Source of the DNA: DT-110 sp030148525
GTDB lineage: Bacteria; Bacteroidota; Bacteroidia; Chitinophagales; Saprospiraceae
Direction of reading: 5' to 3'
Length of the DNA stretch: 64,000 nt
NCBI GenBank assembly: GCA_965227445.1
Contig: OZ245751.1
Location: 3,534,001-3,598,000 of the forward strand
Shown: in pieces, positions 8,781-18,461 of the stretch
Layout: every line of letters begins with the position of its first letter
How positions within the stretch are numbered: position 1 is the stretch's first letter
Notes under the pieces: generated by a model
What the model was told of the DNA's origin: nothing
The model's database searches: none
Seen by the model: only the letters and a program-made list of their open reading frames with translations
Position numbers and translations under genes: made by a program

Positions 8781-10250
8781 AATAATAACAAGCTCGCCTC
8801 ACCTTAGCCGCCTGTTTAGCCAGGCGCACCACCTGACAAGCGTAGCCGTATTCGTTATCGTACCAGGCGTAGATGGTAGCACTTTTGCCATCGGCTGACA
8901 CGATGGTGGAGGGGGCGTCAAATACCGAGGTGGAGGTCATCCCGACCGCACTGGTAGAAACGTATTCTTCGCTGGTGGAATAGTGGATCTGCTCAACCAG
9001 GTCACCCCGCAGGGAGGCTTGAAGAAAGCGTTCATTCAGGGATTCCCGGTCCGTAGGGTCAGTCAATTGCAGGTTCAGGATAGCCAGGGAAACATCCGGG
9101 GTGGGGACCCGCACGGCATTTCCGCTCAGCTTTCCGGCCAGGCCTGGCAAAACTTTGGCTACTGCCTTGGCGGCTCCTGTGGAGGTCAACACCATATTTG
9201 TGGCGGCTCCACGTCCGCGCCTGGGCTTCTTGTGGAAGTTATCCAGCAGATTTTGGTCACTGGTATAGGCATGGATGGTCTCGATGTGTCCTTTTTCGAT
9301 GCCAAAGGCTTCATCTACCAGTTTGATGATAGGTGCGATAGCATTAGTAGTGCAGGAAGCAGCGCAAAAGATATGTTGCTGTTCAAAGTCAACTGATTGG
9401 TGATTGACACCGTGGACGACATTAGGTATTCCCTTAGCAGGAGCAGTAAGCATTACCTTATCTATGCCAGGGCGCAAGTGTACCGACAGGGCTTCTTTAT
9501 CACGCCAGACACCGGTATTATCGATCAGGATAGCATCCTGGATACCGTATTCAGGGTAATTGATATCGGTGGGCTGTCCAGCGTAGATCAATTGCACCCG
9601 ATTTCCATTGACCATCAATACGTGCCCCTCCTCCAGTACTTCCACGGTACCGTGGAAATCACCGTGGACCGAATCAGATTGTAGTAACGCTGCTCGTTTG
9701 CGGCTTCCGCCAAATGGTCTTTCATTTTCGGCCGGATCACAATAGCCTTCAGGCGCAATTGTTCTCCCCGACCGGTTTGGTCGATTATGCGTCGGGCCAG
9801 TAACCGACCGATACGACCAAAACCGTAGAGAACAACATCTCGGGGTTCAGGCCGTTCGCGGTGCTCTGTGGTAAAGGTATGCAGGCGATCGCGCACAAAT
9901 TCATCCAGATTGGTGAAGTGCTCTTGCACCTCCCACTCCAGGGCCAGCTTCCCCAGGTCTATTTTGGCCGGAGCCAACTCAGTAAACCGATGAATAGCTT
10001 TAGCAATCTGCCAGGTGACACGCACGGAAACCGGAGTCCCCTGGTAGTCGATCCCCAGGCGATGGGCATCGAGCACTTTACTGGGTCGGGTATCGTAAAT
10101 ATCCTGGCGAAAAAGGACCAGTTCGATGGATCGGTCGAAACGCAGTTCACCGGTCAGCGATAATAAATCGAGGGCTAATTTTTCCTGTTCACGCCAATCG
10201 CGAATAGCCGAATCGCTCTCCTGGCGGATGAGAGTGGTTTGTTGGTTCAT
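8779..10250 (-). pseudogene. gap: Long-form glyceraldehyde-3-phosphate dehydrogenase, frameshifted
   Basis: GAPDH of the extended type (about 480 residues, with an N-terminal extension before the NAD domain), which interconverts glyceraldehyde-3-phosphate and 1,3-bisphosphoglycerate in the cytoplasm. The N-terminal part is read from 10250 (MNQQTTLIRQES) through the NAD fold YGFGRIGRLLARRI to NLIR. The rest is in another frame from DSVHGDFHGTVEVLEEGH onward and includes the catalytic Cys in ASCTTNAIAPI and WYDNEYGYACQVV. The shift lies near 9676-9690 and leaves two overlapping frames (9615-10274 and 8779-9645). Only the residues joining NLIR to DSVHG are lost, as expected for a small deletion. 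All catalytic motifs are intact, so this is either a recent inactivation or an error in the sequence. If real, another GAPDH must carry glycolysis. Confidence 0.8.
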
Positions 10251-10458
10251 TTTTGGTTGGGCTTTGCGGAGCATTTGGTAGCTCCAAAAACAACAGATTT
10301 ATGGTAGTATACGGGCAAAGGTAGGAAGGGTTTTCGAGAAAATAAGACTGAGTAGCGACTGGAAAAAAAGTTCCCGGAAGGCCTGATAAGTGAGGGTTTT
10401 GTCGGATAGTGGCATTTGAGATGGCATCGGGGATGGCATCCTGATCACCCCAAACCAA

Positions 10459-10492
10459 GAAAAAGGCGCACGGAATACTCCGTGCGCCTTTT
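10459..10492 (-). terminator. Rho-independent terminator after rpoD
   Basis: A 12-bp perfect stem AAGGCGCACGGA/TCCGTGCGCCTT (10463-10474 with 10479-10490) with a 4-nt loop, followed on the minus strand by a T-rich stretch. It lies 30 bases past the rpoD stop. Confidence 0.85.
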
Positions 10493-10521
10493 GTTGTCAT
10501 TACCAATTCTGGTGCCAATCA

Positions 10522-11391
10522 CTAAGCTCCCAGGTAGTGCTTCAACAGTTTACTGCGGTTCGCGGAACGCAGTTTGTTGATCGCTTTATCTTTGATCTGG
10601 CGAACTCGTTCGCGGGTCAGACCGAATTTTTCCCCAATATCTTCCAGAGACATGGGGTGTTCCACACCGATACCGAAGTACAGCTTGATCACGTCACACT
10701 GACGCTCCGTAAGGGTGCTCAGGCTGCGCTCGATCTCCTGACGCAGAGACTGGTTGTAGTCCAGTTCCTGGTCGGTTCCGGGAGTACTGCTGTTTTCCAA
10801 AACGTCCAGCAGGGAGTTGTCTTCACCTTCTACGAATGGGGCATCCATAGATACGTGACGAGCAGCTACCCCCAAGGTAGTTTCTACTTCTTCAGTACCA
10901 ATCTCGAGGTTCTCGGCTAGTTCGTCCGGAGAGGGCTCCCGCTCATACTCCTGTTCGAGCTCGGAAAACGCTTTATTGATCTTGTTGAGTGACCCCACTT
11001 TGTTGAGCGGCAGGCGAACGATCCGTGATTGTTCGGCAAGTGCCTGCAAGATAGACTGGCGAATCCACCATACGGCGTAGGAAATAAATTTGAAACCGCG
11101 CGTTTCATCAAAACGCTGAGCGGCTTTGATCAGGCCTAAGTTACCCTCATTGATCAGGTCGCTCAGGGATAAACCTTGATTTTGGTACTGTTTGGCTACG
11201 GAAACAACGAAGCGAAGGTTGGCCTTGGTCAGTTTTTCCAGAGCGGCTTGGTCGCCCTGTTTTATCCGTTTGGCCAGTTCAACTTCTTCTTCCGGTGTTA
11301 AGAGATCGACTTTTCCTATTTCCTGTAAATACTTTTCAAGTGATTGACTTTCTCGATTGGTAATAGACTTCGTGATCTTAAGCTGTCTCAT
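10522..11391 (-). CDS. rpoD: RNA polymerase primary sigma factor (sigma A)
   Basis: Primary sigma-70 factor of 289 residues. It lacks region 1.1, as is normal for Bacteroidota, whose divergent sigma recognises TTG/TAnnTTTG promoters. Region 1.2 (LEKYLQEIGKVDLLTPEEEV), region 2 (ALEKLTKANLRFVVSVAKQY, GLSLSDLINEGNLGLIKAAQ, RGFKFISYAVWWIRQSI), region 3 (PSPDELAENLEIGTEEVE) and region 4 with its helix-turn-helix (SLEDIGEKFGLTRERVRQIK) are all present in order. It is a single-gene unit with its own promoter (11585-11615), a leader of about 185 nt and a strong terminator. The long leader is a possible site of regulation. Confidence 0.96.
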   Translation of the reverse strand: MRQLKITKSITNRESQSLEKYLQEIGKVDLLTPEEEVELAKRIKQGDQAALEKLTKANLRFVVSVAKQYQNQGLSLSDLINEGNLGLIKAAQRFDETRGFKFISYAVWWIRQSILQALAEQSRIVRLPLNKVGSLNKINKAFSELEQEYEREPSPDELAENLEIGTEEVETTLGVAARHVSMDAPFVEGEDNSLLDVLENSSTPGTDQELDYNQSLRQEIERSLSTLTERQCDVIKLYFGIGVEHPMSLEDIGEKFGLTRERVRQIKDKAINKLRSANRSKLLKHYLGA

Positions 11392-11584
11392 CTAACTATT
11401 ACGTTTTTATTGTTTTCCAACAAAGTGACATCCGCGAACGGAAAAGATTGGGTCGGTAGGATCTGTAAATGGGATTGGGTTGGTGACTGCGTGAACCAGT
11501 CAGTAGAATTGATGTGCTAGTGTTCTGTGTTCCTTCAATGGTTGTTATCCTTTTGAACTGCTGCTCACGTCTTTTTACAGCGTA

Positions 11585-11615
11585 CAAAAATACCGGAAAA
11601 AGCTACGCAAGTCAA
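11585..11615 (-). promoter_or_regulatory. Bacteroidota-type promoter for rpoD
   Basis: On the minus strand TATTTTTG (11585-11592) and TTG (11613-11615) are separated by exactly 20 nt, matching the group's -7/-33 consensus. The 11392-11814 gap contains no other feature I can support; its rightmost part is AT-rich and precedes the START-like gene. Confidence 0.65.
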
Positions 11616-11814
11616 GGGGATGCCTTTCTTTAAGTGAAAATTGTTAACATTAAGGAAACACATAAAGGGGAAAAAAGATTCCGTACTTGGAAAAATCATT
11701 TTTTCTTTTTTATTGCGTCGAATCAGCCAAATTTTTTTCGGGTACCCAGCGAATTGAGCAACTGTTTATCATTCCCACCACTCGCCTGACAATTCATTTA
11801 CCAAGCTACCATTT

Positions 11815-12195
11815 ATGGAACGAGTAAAAATCAATCTGGAATACATTTTCCGGGCTTCGCCTACTATTCTATTTAAATTCTTCACCACGCCCTCCTGCCT
11901 GATCCGCTGGTTTTGCGACGAAGTAGATATTAACGAGAACGAATACACTTTCGTCTGGCAGGGTTCCGAAGAAATTGCTGAGGTGATCGACGAGATAGAA
12001 GACGAGCTCATTCGGTTCCAATGGGAGGATGCCGAAGACGATGAGGAATACCTGGAGTTCCACATTTCCCGGTCGCCCGTTACGGCAGAAACCATCCTCA
12101 TCATATCTGACTTTTGTGATGAAGACGAGGTCGACGATCAAACCCAATACTGGGAAAACCTCATGGACAAACTCCGAAAGGCTACCGGCGGGTAA
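11815..12195 (+). CDS. START-like domain protein
   Basis: A small cytoplasmic protein of 126 residues matching the Bacteroidota START-like family (helix-grip fold, related to SRPBCC lipid-binding proteins). Visible features are a basic N-terminal strand and helix (MERVKINLEYIFRASPTILF), the segment CLIRWFCDEV, alternating strands with VWQGSEEIAEV and IRFQWEDAE, and a C-terminal helix YWENLMDKLRKATGG that would close the barrel. The protein is very acidic. The ligand and role are unknown. It precedes the nuclease gene by 134 bases on the same strand but no functional link is evident. Confidence 0.8.
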   Translation: MERVKINLEYIFRASPTILFKFFTTPSCLIRWFCDEVDINENEYTFVWQGSEEIAEVIDEIEDELIRFQWEDAEDDEEYLEFHISRSPVTAETILIISDFCDEDEVDDQTQYWENLMDKLRKATGG

Positions 12196-12329
12196 TTGCC
12201 TGGCCTACCCGATCAGTCCCCAAAGCTTGGTTGTCATGCCAGTATACCGATTCACTGCCTGATCCGTTCTACCGAAAGAAAGGATTGTGTACATTGGCAG
12301 GCATAACCCCAACCACTTAACTCGTCGCC

Positions 12330-15032
12330 ATGCACCTAACTTTTGGTCTCGCTCTGGATCAATTACACATCCCCCTTCCCAAGCAGGCAGAAGGCAATCG
12401 CCTTTATTTGGGTCCACAACTCCTACTGCAACGACTGGAAGCCTTCCTGGGCCTTGCGCGCCCCAAGCGGCAAAATGAATACCTCCGTATCGAACAGTAC
12501 CGTCAGGCCCTGCAGCGGTACCTGGATACAGCTTCCCATCCCCCATTTTACCAACGGTCCTTCCAGGCTGATGCTTTTGCGACCGCAGCAGAATTGCTCG
12601 ACCGCCGGGATGAATTGCTCCTCAATGGTTGGGATTTCCAGCCCGAAACAGACATACCGGACCGACTGAAGATCCTGGCGGAAGTAGAGCAATGTATTCG
12701 AACTTCATCTGAACTGTCTGTTTTCAGCGGTTTTGCCGAACGCTGGTGTGATATTTTGCGGGAATTGCCAAAGGGGAATCACCCCGTTGAGTCCATTCAT
12801 TGCACCGATCCCGTATCCGTATTTCCGCCCCATATCCAACGGTTCTTTGACCTGATGAGGAGTCAGAATATTCCGATTTCTGAGGCTGAGCATTCCGAGC
12901 AGAAAGGAGACTCCGATTTAGCTCACTTCCACCGCAGCCTCCTCTCCAATCAGCCTCAGCGGGCCCCGAAGGGCGATGGCTCACTACTCATCCTCAGGGC
13001 TAAGCGGGATACGGACCTCGCGTTAACCTGGGCTGCCACCTTGCGTAAAAACCCTGACTACAAACCCTGCCACCTGATACCCGATAAGTCGCGCATTCTC
13101 GATAATGCCCTGGTCGCCGAAGGACTGCCGAGCCTGGGTATTCCCTCCAACTCTATGGCACGCCCCAGCCTGCAAATCCTGAAACTGGCTCCCGTCTTCC
13201 TTTGGGAGCCCCTCGACCCCTATCAGTTGATGGAGTTTGTTTCGCTTCCGCTAAAACCACTGAACGACGACCTTTCTCAGCGCATAGCTACTCTCATCGC
13301 TGAACAACCAGGTACGCAAAGTGACCGCTGGCACGGCATGTTAGCCGCATTTATCAACGACCTGGAAAATCTTCCCGTTTCCGAAAAAGAAGCGATTCTA
13401 CAGCAATACCGCTTTTGGTTCGAACGTCCGCGTTACGACAGTTCCTCCACTGCACCAACGGAGGACGTTATTCGGCTTTACCAATACATCTATTACTGGG
13501 CAAGGGACTTGCGCGAGGAACATGCTGACCACAGTGCCCTGGCCGTCTTGGCCGAACAGGCAAGACAGCTAGTTGAAGTACTGCATAGTCTGCCCGAAAC
13601 AGCTCTTTCCCGCCTGGAATTAGAGCGCTTGGTCCGCACCGTTTACGAACCGGCTCCCATCCAATTTCAACCACTACAGGAAGGTGCACAACAACCCGTC
13701 CACCATCCTCATGCCCTCATCGCCCCCGTCGAGGACCTCTGTTGGTGGAATTTTGTGCAATACGAAGCTGATTACTTCTTTTCCCGTTGGTACGAAAACG
13801 AACAACAATGGCTCCGCAATCGCAACGAACCCGTTCAATTAGAAACACCGGCCCAGGCCAATCAGCGGCTCGTTCAGCTTAGAAAGCAGGCCATCTTACG
13901 CACCCAAAAAAGACTGGTGCTGATCATGCCCGATATTGCGGAGGGACAAGACGTTATTCCCCACCCACTATTTGGCGATCTGGAAGCCAGCTTTAATGAC
14001 CTGGACCGGATCACCGTGCATATCGACAGCGAGGAGCCACCACTGAACCTGGGCCCCTTCCTTAAATCGCCCCAGTGGCCTTCGGTACCCCACCATCCGC
14101 TCGCCGGGCCGCAGCCCTTCATAACCCTGCCCAATGGCCGTTCGATACCGCCCCGGGAAAAGGATACCATTACCAGCCTGGAATCCTTGTTTTATTACCC
14201 TTACCAGTGGGTTTTCCGGCACCAGGCCAGATGGCGCCCCTCCCCTATCCTGCGCATCGTTCCGGACCGGACCCTACTGGGAAACCTGGCGCATCGGTTA
14301 TTTGAAAAACTCTTCCAGGAGCCGGATGTGATCAAGTGGTCACAAGCCCGGGTCGAAGATTGGATAGATACAGCGGCGGCAGCGCTTTTTAAACGGGAAG
14401 GATCTGTACTACTGTTGTACGGACGCGAACCTACCCGGGCCCGTTTTGTGAAACAATTAAAATTCGCCGCCTGGAATCTGATCGACCTCCTGCATACCAA
14501 TGGGTGGTCGGTATCCGGTACCGAAATGAATCTCGAAGGGCAAATGCTGGGAAATACCATTCTGGGACGAGCCGACCTCGTAGTTGAACGAAAAGGCGAA
14601 TATTTAGTACTCGATCTAAAATGGCGCGGCGCCAGCTACCGCCGACAATTGATTCGCAATGAGGAAGACCTGCAATTGGTTTTATATGCCAGGCTGATCA
14701 CCAGTGATCAATCCTGGGCCCAATCAGCCTACTACATACTTTCGACCGGTGAATTACTGGCTCGGTCCAATGAGGCCTTCCCCCAATTAGAACCCGTAGT
14801 GGCCGATGCCGATTACGTACAAACCAACATGACCATTTTTGGCCGTATGCAGGAAACCTACCGTTGGCGTATGCAACAACTAGGCCAGGGCAAGGTTGAA
14901 GTCCGGTGTGCCGAAACCAATGAAGCACTACAGGTGTACTACCAAGATGACCCCCTTCTTGACCTGCTGGAAATGAGGACCAAGGACGCACCCTTTGATG
15001 ACTACCGTACACTGATTGGGTTAATCCAATAA
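12330..15032 (+). CDS. AddB-like PD-(D/E)XK nuclease family protein
   Basis: A 900-residue protein with the layout of AddB/RexB-type subunits of recombination nucleases: a long degenerate helicase-like body and a C-terminal nuclease. In the nuclease part, Asp749 (GRADLVV), Asp762-x-Lys764 (LVLDLKW) and the Q-x3-Y motif Gln782/Tyr786 (LQLVLYAR) form a complete PD-(D/E)XK active site. ITSLESLFYYPYQWVFRH resembles the region where AddB-type proteins carry cluster cysteines, but no matching cysteines are present, so an iron-sulfur cluster is not supported. Walker A is not recognisable. A UvrD/AddA-type helicase normally sits next door, but the neighbours here are a START-like protein and a subtilase. 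The ATG at 12330 is the best start; there is no close upstream gene. Confidence 0.8.
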   Translation: MHLTFGLALDQLHIPLPKQAEGNRLYLGPQLLLQRLEAFLGLARPKRQNEYLRIEQYRQALQRYLDTASHPPFYQRSFQADAFATAAELLDRRDELLLNGWDFQPETDIPDRLKILAEVEQCIRTSSELSVFSGFAERWCDILRELPKGNHPVESIHCTDPVSVFPPHIQRFFDLMRSQNIPISEAEHSEQKGDSDLAHFHRSLLSNQPQRAPKGDGSLLILRAKRDTDLALTWAATLRKNPDYKPCHLIPDKSRILDNALVAEGLPSLGIPSNSMARPSLQILKLAPVFLWEPLDPYQLMEFVSLPLKPLNDDLSQRIATLIAEQPGTQSDRWHGMLAAFINDLENLPVSEKEAILQQYRFWFERPRYDSSSTAPTEDVIRLYQYIYYWARDLREEHADHSALAVLAEQARQLVEVLHSLPETALSRLELERLVRTVYEPAPIQFQPLQEGAQQPVHHPHALIAPVEDLCWWNFVQYEADYFFSRWYENEQQWLRNRNEPVQLETPAQANQRLVQLRKQAILRTQKRLVLIMPDIAEGQDVIPHPLFGDLEASFNDLDRITVHIDSEEPPLNLGPFLKSPQWPSVPHHPLAGPQPFITLPNGRSIPPREKDTITSLESLFYYPYQWVFRHQARWRPSPILRIVPDRTLLGNLAHRLFEKLFQEPDVIKWSQARVEDWIDTAAAALFKREGSVLLLYGREPTRARFVKQLKFAAWNLIDLLHTNGWSVSGTEMNLEGQMLGNTILGRADLVVERKGEYLVLDLKWRGASYRRQLIRNEEDLQLVLYARLITSDQSWAQSAYYILSTGELLARSNEAFPQLEPVVADADYVQTNMTIFGRMQETYRWRMQQLGQGKVEVRCAETNEALQVYYQDDPLLDLLEMRTKDAPFDDYRTLIGLIQ

Positions 15033-15146
15033 CAACCTGGAGGAAAATGTACCATGTGGATTATGGACGACAAACCACTCATTACTCATTTTTGTTTCCA
15101 TGAAAAATAGGTGCAGAAGGCAATTTTTTTCTCTATTTAGCACTTC

Positions 15147-15249
15147 TATACCGACAACTAAGTGGTTTGGGACACCAAACCACTTAGAGTCGAGTATATA
15201 CTCGCGTGAAAAGGTTGGGTAAAGCCCAAACCTTTTCGGAAGTGGTATA
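15147..15249. repeat. 103-bp palindromic element, copy 2
   Basis: The second full copy of the element at 632-734, same length and same order of hairpins. The first stem reads CTAAGTGGTTTGG with its complement CCAAACCACTTAG, so the G-C pair of copy 1 is exchanged for T-A on both arms. CGAGTATATACTCG is identical. The third hairpin AAAAGGTTGGGT/GCCCAAACCTTTT differs slightly from copy 1. The left end is TATACCG and the right end TGGTATA (one mismatch). It lies in the 413-base gap before the subtilase gene; the rest of that gap shows nothing I can name. Confidence 0.75.
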
Positions 15250-15445
15250 TTCCAGCATCTGTATTCCCGGTACTCCTTTAAAACAAATCGGCATTGTTTT
15301 TGTCGAGTTCATCAAGTAGACTAACCACACCACTACCCTGCGAATGATTATCGAAGATTCTCCCCTTTTTTGCGAAAGCATAAAAAGGAAAATGCATCCG
15401 ATAGAAGTTCGTTTCGTATGATCCAAAAAATAAACAGATTGACGT

Positions 15446-18415
15446 ATGTCGAAGTCATTAGTTCTATCCCTGATCTGGCTGATCATTGGATTGATAATAC
15501 AACCCGGATTTGCGCAGGATAACTCCGCTAAGATCGATGCCCTCCTGCAGGAGCACTTAAACCAAAAGCCCGACCAATACCATCCAATTCTGGTAAGTCT
15601 TCAAGACCAGGTCGATGTGCAGGCACTACGTGAATCCTTTACCCGGCTGCGTTCGGGCAAGCACGAACGGGCAACGACCGTTGTATCTCAACTCCAGTCT
15701 AAAGCTGAACAAACACAACCGCCGCTGATCCAGAAGATCAGAGCGTTCGGTGGTTTTCGGGATGGCTCCCTTACCTCCCTCTGGATTGCCAATGGCCTCT
15801 ACCTGGAAGCTTCCCCCGCCCTGATTAACTACCTCAGTCAATTGGATCAGGTCCGATACATCGAATGGGATGCCCCCGTTCGTCTGGAAAAAAGTAAAAG
15901 CTCTACTGCCTTCCTCGAGCCAGGTATTGCCGAACCCGCCCTGAAATCCATGAATGTGCATAAACTCTGGGCGATGGGCTACACGGGCTATGGCACAAAG
16001 GTGATGATCATCGATTCCGGGGTGGATGTAATGCACCCTGCTTTGCGCAGTCAGGCAAATTACAACACCGAATCCAGAGCGCGATCGACCTCTGGCTCCC
16101 TGGTCGGCGATTACAGCGACGAGCACGGCACCGCAGTTGCAGGAGCTATTGTGGGACTGGACCGTATTAACCGGGACACCCTGGGACCTGCTTTCAACGC
16201 ACGCTATATCGATGGACCATCGTCTAACCTCGTCAATTCAAATGGCGACTTTGAAGGATCGGTGCGAACTGCCTACAGCAATTTACAATACGCCCTCAAC
16301 CCCGACGGCGATGTATCTACCAGTGATGATATTCCCGACGTTGTCAACAACAGCTGGGGACTGGCCGATAATTCCAGCCAGTTTAACTGCAACAGTAGTA
16401 TTTACCGCGACGTATTGGCCAGCCTGAACGCTGTGGGAGTAAGTGTCATTTTTGCCGCTGGTAATGATGGGCCGGACCCAGGATCTGTAAATTTCCCGGC
16501 AGCTCTGTCCATCAATGATTATGTGCCTTTGTCGGTAGGTGCTACGGACGCAGGTGATGTCATTTCTGATTTTTCGGGGCGTGGCCCATCCAATTGCGGC
16601 AACGGCATTCAATCCATCAAACCCGAGGTAGTAGCCCCCGGCCAACAGATTCGGACAACCTCCCTCTTCGGTCGCTACAGCCGCATTTCGGGAACTTCAT
16701 TTTCGACGCCCTACGTTGCTGGTGTACTGTTATTACTAAAAGAAGCCTTCCCTGCTCTCAGTGGCGAAAAGTTGCAAGAAGCCGTTATTGAGAGTGCTAA
16801 AGACCTGGGAACTGTAGGTATCGACAATGCCTATGGTTACGGGAAAGTAGACGCCCTGGCAGCTTTTAACTATCTGGTGGATCAGGGGTTTGATCCAGCT
16901 GCCCCCGTTAGCGCAAATAATGATGTCATCCTTGCTGCCGCCGCCACCCGAAATCAGGATTGCGGGAGTCAGACGGACTTAGAATTGACGGTAATCAACG
17001 AAGGTACTACCACCATCCGTACTTTTACCATCACCATCCGTCAGGGGAATACCTTTGATTTGATCAACCAGGTCACCTGGAATGGAGAAATCCAACCCGG
17101 TGAGATCCAAACCATACGACCTGGTGGATTAGCTGCCTTTCTGGGTAATTACCCCATTCAGGTTTCCCTGGAAAGCCCTAATGGTATTGCTGACCGACGG
17201 TCTATCAACAATAGCCTGAAAATGAATGTCAACGTAACCAACGACCCGCTGCTTCCGGTAGTGGACCCCGGCAGTGCTACCGTTTGCCGTGGCGGTCAGG
17301 TTTTGTTGCGCGCCCAGCCAAATGGTGGCGCACAAGTGCGTTGGTACGAAGAATCAACCGAGGGATCTGCCATTGCGGAAGGAGGCGATTTCCTGACTCC
17401 CCCCCTCCAGGCAGATCGCATTTATTACTCATCCCTCTTTTACAACAATAGTGCCGGGCTCGAAAACCGCAACGTCGGCACTACGACCCTGCTTACCCCC
17501 GAAGCCGGTTTACAGTTTGATGCGCTGACTTTCTTTAACCTGAATTCCGTAAAGGTCTATGCCGAGGAATTAGGCCCGAGGATCGTGGTCTTACGGGAAC
17601 CCAATGGCCAGACCCAACAACGAATCGTCAATATTACCAAGACGGGCGAACAACGTGTCAATCTCAATTTTAATATTGAACCGGGATCTGATTACGAATT
17701 GGTGGTTACCGTCGGCAAGGGGTTATCCATAACCACGACCAACGTCAACTATCCCCGAACCCTCGACAACGTAGTTCGCATCAAAAAAGGCGTAGGAACA
17801 GTTTCTACCTTTTATCCATTCTTTTACGATTGGGATATTACCTACGAATATGTCTGCGGACGCATTGCGGTCCCCATTTCCGTATCCGATGATTTGGCTC
17901 CTCCCGTTAGCTTTTCGCTCACTCAGGAGAATGGAAATAGCCCGGAGGTTCGTTTTCAGGACGAGTCAACCGGTGCAATGGCCTGGAACTGGCAGTTCGG
18001 AGATGGTGGCCAATCCGACCAGGAAAACCCGATTCACACCTATACTGCCGCCGGGACCTATACCGTCTCTCTTACCATTACCAATGCCGATGGATGTGAT
18101 AATACGACAACCAGGGAAGTAACGGTGGATGAAGCGACCAGTACGGCCGAGCAAAGGCGACTCGGCCAACAGGTAACGGTCATCCCAAATCCAGCGAGGT
18201 CGCGAACCACCATACGTTATGCATTCGATGACCTGCGTCCGCTCGATTTCACCCTCACCGATATTGCCGGCCGGTCGATACTCCAGCGGAAAGAAGGGCT
18301 GCAAAAAGAAGGGGCTTTTGACCTGGACATTTCGGCCCTTGCACCCGGCACCTACTTTCTGATTATTCAATCAGGTCCCTACCGGGCCAGTAAAAAGCTG
18401 ATCGTGCTCGATTAG
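15446..18415 (+). CDS. Secreted S8 subtilisin-like protease with PKD and T9SS type A domain
   Basis: Extracellular serine protease of 989 residues. A signal peptide (1-23, ending GFAQ) is followed by a propeptide-like region to about 160. The subtilase domain has a complete triad: Asp190 in IIDSGVD, His227 in DEHGTAVAG, Ser418 in SGTSFSTP, with oxyanion Asn340 in AAGNDGP. A CARDB-like beta domain and an Ig-like segment follow, then one PKD module (about 830-900, WNWQFGDGGQSDQENP). The end (about 910-989, VTVIPNPARSRTTIRY...LAPGTYFLIIQSG) is a type A T9SS sorting domain, removed at the surface in known systems. It is monocistronic, ending at a shared terminator. The role is probably degradation of external protein. 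Confidence 0.93.
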   Translation: MSKSLVLSLIWLIIGLIIQPGFAQDNSAKIDALLQEHLNQKPDQYHPILVSLQDQVDVQALRESFTRLRSGKHERATTVVSQLQSKAEQTQPPLIQKIRAFGGFRDGSLTSLWIANGLYLEASPALINYLSQLDQVRYIEWDAPVRLEKSKSSTAFLEPGIAEPALKSMNVHKLWAMGYTGYGTKVMIIDSGVDVMHPALRSQANYNTESRARSTSGSLVGDYSDEHGTAVAGAIVGLDRINRDTLGPAFNARYIDGPSSNLVNSNGDFEGSVRTAYSNLQYALNPDGDVSTSDDIPDVVNNSWGLADNSSQFNCNSSIYRDVLASLNAVGVSVIFAAGNDGPDPGSVNFPAALSINDYVPLSVGATDAGDVISDFSGRGPSNCGNGIQSIKPEVVAPGQQIRTTSLFGRYSRISGTSFSTPYVAGVLLLLKEAFPALSGEKLQEAVIESAKDLGTVGIDNAYGYGKVDALAAFNYLVDQGFDPAAPVSANNDVILAAAATRNQDCGSQTDLELTVINEGTTTIRTFTITIRQGNTFDLINQVTWNGEIQPGEIQTIRPGGLAAFLGNYPIQVSLESPNGIADRRSINNSLKMNVNVTNDPLLPVVDPGSATVCRGGQVLLRAQPNGGAQVRWYEESTEGSAIAEGGDFLTPPLQADRIYYSSLFYNNSAGLENRNVGTTTLLTPEAGLQFDALTFFNLNSVKVYAEELGPRIVVLREPNGQTQQRIVNITKTGEQRVNLNFNIEPGSDYELVVTVGKGLSITTTNVNYPRTLDNVVRIKKGVGTVSTFYPFFYDWDITYEYVCGRIAVPISVSDDLAPPVSFSLTQENGNSPEVRFQDESTGAMAWNWQFGDGGQSDQENPIHTYTAAGTYTVSLTITNADGCDNTTTREVTVDEATSTAEQRRLGQQVTVIPNPARSRTTIRYAFDDLRPLDFTLTDIAGRSILQRKEGLQKEGAFDLDISALAPGTYFLIIQSGPYRASKKLIVLD

Positions 18416-18421
18416 CACACG

Positions 18422-18461
18422 AAAACCGGATGCGGCCAAGCTGCTGCATCCGGTTTTTTTT
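18422..18461. terminator. Bidirectional terminator between subtilase and ferredoxin
   Basis: A 10-bp stem AACCGGATGC/GCATCCGGTT (18424-18433 with 18446-18455) with T run on the plus side and A run on the other, between two convergent genes. It can serve both. Confidence 0.85.
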
